Assembly: GCA_029071285.1 (NCBI GenBank)
Contig: JAIEAS010000022.1
Coordinates: 1 to 7,426, forward strand
Length of the DNA: 7,426 nucleotides
Reading direction: 5' to 3'
Origin: Clostridia bacterium
Lineage (GTDB): Bacteria > Bacillota > Clostridia > Christensenellales > Borkfalkiaceae
This document shows positions 1 to 7,426 of the stretch, piece after piece (the stretch's first letter is position 1; the number at the start of each line of letters is the position of its first letter). The translations under genes were made by a program, and so were the position numbers. The notes under the pieces were generated by a model. That model saw only the letters and a list, made by a program, of their open reading frames with translations, did no database searches and was not told where the DNA came from.

Positions 1-3
1 TTA

Positions 4-3660
<3,657 letters not shown>

Positions 3661-3668
3661 TATTTTAA

Positions 3669-3675
3669 CCTCCCT
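3669..3675 (-). promoter_or_regulatory. Shine-Dalgarno site of rpoC
   Basis: On the minus strand AGGGAGG lies directly after the rpoB stop codon, with an 8-nt AT-rich spacer before the rpoC ATG. This is a near-ideal ribosome binding site and fixes the rpoC start. Because it touches the rpoB stop, ribosomes ending rpoB could re-initiate on rpoC, which would keep the two subunits in balance; that coupling is inferred. Confidence 0.93.
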
Positions 3676-6600
3676 TTATTCCTCGCTGCCTTCGTCGTCG
3701 GTGTCGAACAACGTGAACTTGTCTAATTCGTCGTCGTCCTCGTCGTCTTCGCCTGCGAACAGCTCCTTGCCAGCGAAATCGTCCTCGTCGTTATCGAAGA
3801 TAGAAATAGGTTCGATTTCGTCGTTTTCGCCGCTCTCTTCCTCTGCCGCAAGGTCGAACTCCTCTTCGGGAAGTCTTGCGTCGAGTTCCTGAGCCTCGCG
3901 CGCCCTTGCCGAAGGAATTGCTTCATCGTCGTCGTCAAGCTCGCGGATAATCAGCTCTTCGCCGTTTTCGGTAAGAACCTTGACGTCAAGCGCGAGCGAC
4001 TGAAGCTCTTTCAAAAGCACTTTGAACGCTTCGGGAATACCGGGCTCGGAAATGTTGTTGCCTTTTACGATACTCTCGTAGGTCTTTACACGTCCCACGA
4101 TATCGTCCGACTTGACGGTGAGGATTTCCTGCAGGATGTGCGCCGCGCCGTATGCTTCAAGCGCCCAGACTTCCATTTCGCCGAAACGCTGTCCGCCGAA
4201 CTGCGCTTTACCGCCGAGGGGCTGCTGCGTAACCAGACTGTAAGGTCCGATTGAACGCGCGTGGATTTTATCGTCAACGAGGTGAATGAGCTTAATCATA
4301 TACTGAACGCCGACGGTTACGCGGTTTTCGAAAGGTTCGCCCGTTCTGCCGTCGTAGACCTGAATTTTACCGTCTACCTTGCCTTCGGGGTTGATAAGCT
4401 GATTTTCGTTGAAAAGCTGTTTAATGTCCTGCTCGGTCGCGCCGTCGAATACGGGGGTTGCAATCTTCCAGCCGAGCTGTTTGCAGACAAGTCCCAAGTG
4501 AACTTCGAGAACCTGTCCGATGTTCATACGCGAAGGAACGCCCAACGGGTTTAAAACTATCTGAAGGGGTGTGCCGTCCGCAAGGAAAGGCATATCCGCC
4601 TGAGGCAGTACGCGGGAAATAACGCCCTTGTTTCCGTGGCGTCCCGCCATCTTGTCGCCGACCTGAATTTTACGCTTCTGCGCAATGTACACGCGGACGA
4701 GTTTATTTACGCCGGGTGAAAGTTCGTCTTTATTTTCACGGGTGAAAATTTTGACGTCTACTACTATACCGCCCTCGCCGTGGGGAACTTTCAGAGAGGT
4801 ATCTCTTACTTCCCTTGCCTTTTCGCCGAAGATTGCACGGAGCAATCTTTCTTCGGGGGTGAGCTCGGTTTCGCCCTTGGGGGTTACTTTACCTACGAGA
4901 ATATCGCCGGGCTGAACTTCCGCGCCGACGCGGATAATACCGTCCTCGTCCAGGTCTTTAAGCGCGTCCTCGGAAACGTTGGGAATGTCGCGCGTGATTT
5001 CCTCTTCGCCGAGTTTGGTATCTCTTGCTTCGGTTTCGTGCTCTTCAATGTGGATTGAAGTGAACACGTCGTCCTGAATAAGTTTTTCGGAAATAAGGAT
5101 TGCGTCCTCGTAGTTGTAACCTTCCCATTCCATATAGCCGATGAGAATGTTTTTACCGAGGGCAAGCTCGCCGTTGTTGGTCGCGGGACCGTCGGCGATA
5201 ATTTCGCCCGCTTCAACTCTGTCGCCCGTGTTAATTATAGGACGCTGGTTAAGGCAGGTGCCCTGGTTGGAACGCTCGAACTTTTTGAGTTTGTATTCGG
5301 TTACAAGGCCGTTTTCTTCTTTAATTTTAATAAGGTCGGAGGAAACGCCCACCGCAACGCCTGCCGCTTTGGCTTTGACCATAACGCCGCTGTCGCGCGC
5401 GATTGCGTCCTCGATACCGGTAGCGACAATCGCGCTCTCGGTCTTCATAAGGGGAACCGCCTGACGCTGCATGTTCGAACCCATGAGCGCACGGTTGGTA
5501 TCGTCGTTTTCAAGGAAAGGAATGAGCGCGGTTGCAACCGAAACGAGCTGCTTGGGGCTTACGTCCATATAGTCCATTTTGTCGGGGGTGTACTGGGTAA
5601 TCAAATCGCGGTGACGGCAGCCGATATGGTCGTTGACGAAGTGGTTGTTCTCGTCCAGAGGCTCGTTCGCCTGAGCGACGATATATCTGTCCTCTTCGTC
5701 CGCGGTGAGATAATCGACGTGGTCGGTAACCTTCGTTTCGATAATCTTGCCCTCGGCGTCTTTGACGTGCTCTACCTTTCTGTACGGGCTCATAATAAAG
5801 CCGTACTCGTTTACGCGCGAGAAAGTCGCAAGGGATGAAATGAGACCTATGTTCTGACCTTCGGGAGTTTCAATGGGGCAGAGTCTGCCGTAGTGCGAGT
5901 GGTGAACGTCGCGCACTTCGAAGGTTGCTCTGTCTCTGTTCAGACCGCCGGGGCCGAGCGCGGAAAGCTTACGCTTGTGGGTAAGTTCTGCCGCGGGGTT
6001 GGTCTGGTCCATAAACTGCGACAACTGGGACGAACCGAAGAATTCTCTGATGACCGCGGAAACGGGACGGACGTTTACAAGTCCCGAAGGGGTAACTTCC
6101 ATCGCGTCCTGCGTTGCCATACGCTCTTTGATAAGTTTTTCAAGTCTTGCAATACCGATACGCAGCTGGTTCTGCAAAAGCTCGCCGACCGAACGCACAC
6201 GGCGGTTGCCGAGGTGGTCGATATTGTCGATAGTGCCGATGCCGTACTGCAAATCGATATTTGTGGAAATAGAAGCCACGATATCGTCAACCGTGATATG
6301 CTTGTGGTTGAGCTTTTCGATAATGGGCTTGATAGTTTTCTTTTCGTCTGCGTCGAGAACGGTCTTGTCCGACTCTAAAAGTTCCGCGAACTTTTTGCAG
6401 GCTTCAACGAACTTCACGCGGGTTTCGCGGCGCTTTTCTCTGTTCTTCTTCTCCTCGGGCTTTTCGTCCTCGGTTTCGCCGATTTCAGCCGTGTAGTAAA
6501 TTGCGTTGATTTCGTCCTGATACTTTGCGGCAACTTCTTCGCTCTTCGCGCTCCTGCATTCCTCTGCAATGGTGCGCATAAACTTGAAGTTGGGATAATA

Positions 6601-7426
6601 TATTGTAGGCAGAAGTCCGAAAACCTTGTGGTTTTTATCGGAAACCGCCTTGAAGTTAACCGTGTTGTTTGCAATAATCTTGTGCTTGATTTCGCCCTGC
6701 TCGGGGTCGGATACGAGAACGAACACCTCGTTCACGCCCGCGTCCTGCATTTCGATTGCCTGAGCCTCGGTTACGATTTCGCCCGCGTGCGCCATTACTT
6801 CGCCCGTTTCGGGATTGAAGATGTCCTCTGCAAGCTTGCAGCCGGGAAGACGGTATGCAAGGTTGAGCTTTTTGTTGAACTTGTATCTGCCGACCTTAAC
6901 CACGTCGTAGCGGCGGGGGTCGAAGAACAGATTGTTGAGGTGCTGTTTAACCGAAGCTTCGGTGGGAACTTCGCCGGGGCGGAGTCTTCTGTACAGCTCG
7001 ATAAGACCGTCGGACTCGGATTTGGTCGTGTCCTTTGCAATGGTGTTCTCGATCATTTTTTCGTTTGCGAACAAATCGAGAAGGGCTCTGTCCGAGCCGA
7101 AGCCGAGCGCACGCAGAAGAACGGTTGCGCAGATTTTACGCTTTCTGTCAACGTGAACCCACATTACGCCCTGAGCGTCCTGCTCGAGCTCGAGCCACGC
7201 GCCGCGGTTTGGAATTACGGTCGTGCCGAACATTTCCTTACCCGTCTTGTCGCGGGTGGAAGCGTTGTAAACGCCGGGCGAGCGGACGAGCTGCGATACG
7301 ATTACGCGCTCGGCGCCGTTGATTATGAACGAACCCGAGTCGGTCATCAAGGGGAACTCGCCCATAAATACGGGCTGGTCGATGACCTCTTCCTTTACTT
7401 TGTTTACGAGTCTTACGGTTACGTGC
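3676..7426 (-). CDS. rpoB: DNA-directed RNA polymerase subunit beta (5' end missing)
   Basis: Beta is the second large subunit of core RNA polymerase; it forms the lobe, protrusion, fork, flap and much of the RNA exit channel, and contains the rifampicin pocket. The frame stays open to the right edge: codons 7366-7425 add 20 family-typical residues before the first in-window Met, which matches internal E. coli M124 (YMGEIPLMTD). The true start, roughly 100 codons further on, is therefore outside. Of 1,249 visible residues (1 = His at 7423-7425): protrusion motif [12 protein letters not shown]; lobe with a charged insertion (261-372); DIDHLGNRR; rifampicin cluster (464-490); [23 protein letters not shown] with K925 and K933, equivalent to E. 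coli K1065 and K1073; HARSIGPYS with H1055, equivalent to H1237; [20 protein letters not shown]; and an acidic tail (1162-1249). Insertions SI1 and SI2 of Proteobacteria are absent. rpoC follows after 15 bp, so the two are surely co-transcribed. The full protein is likely about 1,350 residues, longer than the 1,193 of B. subtilis because of the lobe insertion and the tail. Confidence 0.99.
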   Translation of the reverse strand, partial: HVTVRLVNKVKEEVIDQPVFMGEFPLMTDSGSFIINGAERVIVSQLVRSPGVYNASTRDKTGKEMFGTTVIPNRGAWLELEQDAQGVMWVHVDRKRKICATVLLRALGFGSDRALLDLFANEKMIENTIAKDTTKSESDGLIELYRRLRPGEVPTEASVKQHLNNLFFDPRRYDVVKVGRYKFNKKLNLAYRLPGCKLAEDIFNPETGEVMAHAGEIVTEAQAIEMQDAGVNEVFVLVSDPEQGEIKHKIIANNTVNFKAVSDKNHKVFGLLPTIYYPNFKFMRTIAEECRSAKSEEVAAKYQDEINAIYYTAEIGETEDEKPEEKKNREKRRETRVKFVEACKKFAELLESDKTVLDADEKKTIKPIIEKLNHKHITVDDIVASISTNIDLQYGIGTIDNIDHLGNRRVRSVGELLQNQLRIGIARLEKLIKERMATQDAMEVTPSGLVNVRPVSAVIREFFGSSQLSQFMDQTNPAAELTHKRKLSALGPGGLNRDRATFEVRDVHHSHYGRLCPIETPEGQNIGLISSLATFSRVNEYGFIMSPYRKVEHVKDAEGKIIETKVTDHVDYLTADEEDRYIVAQANEPLDENNHFVNDHIGCRHRDLITQYTPDKMDYMDVSPKQLVSVATALIPFLENDDTNRALMGSNMQRQAVPLMKTESAIVATGIEDAIARDSGVMVKAKAAGVAVGVSSDLIKIKEENGLVTEYKLKKFERSNQGTCLNQRPIINTGDRVEAGEIIADGPATNNGELALGKNILIGYMEWEGYNYEDAILISEKLIQDDVFTSIHIEEHETEARDTKLGEEEITRDIPNVSEDALKDLDEDGIIRVGAEVQPGDILVGKVTPKGETELTPEERLLRAIFGEKAREVRDTSLKVPHGEGGIVVDVKIFTRENKDELSPGVNKLVRVYIAQKRKIQVGDKMAGRHGNKGVISRVLPQADMPFLADGTPLQIVLNPLGVPSRMNIGQVLEVHLGLVCKQLGWKIATPVFDGATEQDIKQLFNENQLINPEGKVDGKIQVYDGRTGEPFENRVTVGVQYMIKLIHLVDDKIHARSIGPYSLVTQQPLGGKAQFGGQRFGEMEVWALEAYGAAHILQEILTVKSDDIVGRVKTYESIVKGNNISEPGIPEAFKVLLKELQSLALDVKVLTENGEELIIRELDDDDEAIPSARAREAQELDARLPEEEFDLAAEEESGENDEIEPISIFDNDEDDFAGKELFAGEDDEDDDELDKFTLFDTDDEGSEE
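3679..3942 (-). other. Acidic C-terminal tail of beta
   Basis: The last 88 residues of RpoB, after the conserved end of the family fold (ENGEELIIR), contain 41 Asp or Glu by count and few basic residues. It is probably disordered. Firmicutes beta subunits often have a shorter acidic tail (about 40 residues in B. subtilis). Two related 10-residue units occur in it, [10 protein letters not shown] (3778-3807) and [10 protein letters not shown] (3688-3717). Confidence 0.85.
3727..3750 (-). repeat. GAN triplet run coding acidic residues
   Basis: Eight consecutive GAN codons (EDDEDDDE) form a low-complexity trinucleotide tract within the beta acidic tail. Such a run can expand or contract by slippage without shifting the frame, which may help explain the tail length. 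Confidence 0.7.
5956..6036 (-). other. Rifampicin-resistance-determining region of rpoB (cluster I)
   Basis: The 27 codons equivalent to E. coli beta 507-533 begin [14 protein letters not shown] and end SAL. Rifampicin-contact residues Q513, F514, D516, H526, S531 and L533 are all as in sensitive bacteria. The exception is the R529 equivalent, which is Lys (AAG at 5968-5970). A522 in place of S522 is usual for Firmicutes. Confidence 0.97.
6310..6645 (-). other. Charged lineage-type insertion in the beta lobe
   Basis: Visible RpoB residues 261-372 lie between the Firmicutes DPETGE segment and the conserved DDI...[16 protein letters not shown]. From VGRYK to DHLG there are 229 residues here against about 139 in B. 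subtilis as I recall it, a net gain of about 90. The segment is rich in Glu and Lys (for example [19 protein letters not shown]) and looks mostly helical. It sits near E. coli beta 407-420, not at the SI1 site (about 225-343). It is in frame and free of stops, so it is part of the protein. Confidence 0.75.

Noticed and set aside
3661..3675. Possible promoter or terminator between rpoB and rpoC
   Set aside because: Only 15 bp are present, fully accounted for by the Shine-Dalgarno site and its spacer; there is no room for a hairpin or -10/-35 pair.
5893..6496. Overlapping plus-strand open frames of 161 and 173 codons antisense to rpoB
   Set aside because: They overlap each other and a highly conserved part of rpoB, begin without a convincing ribosome binding site that I can see, and show no recognisable motif.
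7363..7365. ATG as a possible rpoB start
   Set aside because: The frame continues upstream to the window edge with family-conserved sequence ([16 protein letters not shown]), and this Met matches an internal Met of E. coli beta; the gene is truncated by the window, not short.

Overview
The window holds only two genes, both on the minus strand and in the usual rpoB-rpoC order: the 3' part of rpoB (beta subunit of bacterial RNA polymerase, cut by the right edge) and a complete rpoC (beta' subunit). They are 15 bp apart. The rpoC stop codons lie at bases 1-6, so nothing downstream of the operon is visible. No stretch longer than 15 bp is non-coding, and I see no RNA gene, mobile element, CRISPR array, promoter or terminator.

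The proteins point to a Clostridia-like member of the Bacillota (Firmicutes). RpoC is about 1,218 residues, begins MFELNDF, and lacks the large trigger-loop insertion (SI3) of Proteobacteria. RpoB lacks the proteobacterial SI1 and SI2 insertions, carries the Firmicutes-type segment around DPETGE, and ends in an acidic tail. Base composition is mixed, roughly half G+C by eye, so this is not a classic very AT-rich Clostridium. An uncultured gut-type clostridial lineage is a guess from these traits only.

Layout from right to left (direction of transcription): rpoB enters about 104 codons after the position matching its start in E. coli. It runs through the lobe, a charged lineage-type insertion (6310-6645), the rifampicin-pocket cluster (5956-6036), the conserved lysines of the active-site region, and an 88-residue acidic C-terminal tail (3679-3942). 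A strong Shine-Dalgarno sequence (3669-3675) follows, then rpoC with its zinc ribbon, clamp helices, NADFDGD catalytic loop, a small Tyr-rich insertion, bridge helix, second zinc site and trigger loop. The two products assemble with alpha and omega into the RNA polymerase core; beta and beta' together form the active-site cleft.

I found no novel multi-gene system. The points worth a second look are variations on core RNA polymerase: a roughly 90-residue net charged insertion in the beta lobe, a long acidic beta tail with a repeated F-D motif, lysine in place of the rifampicin-contacting arginine (E. coli R529), a Gly-Gly bridge-helix hinge, arginine at the fidaxomicin sensitizer position of beta', and rpoB and rpoC lying in one frame separated by a single TAA. 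Alignments to E. coli, Bacillus subtilis and Clostridioides difficile were made from memory, so equivalent residue numbers are approximate unless anchored by a motif.
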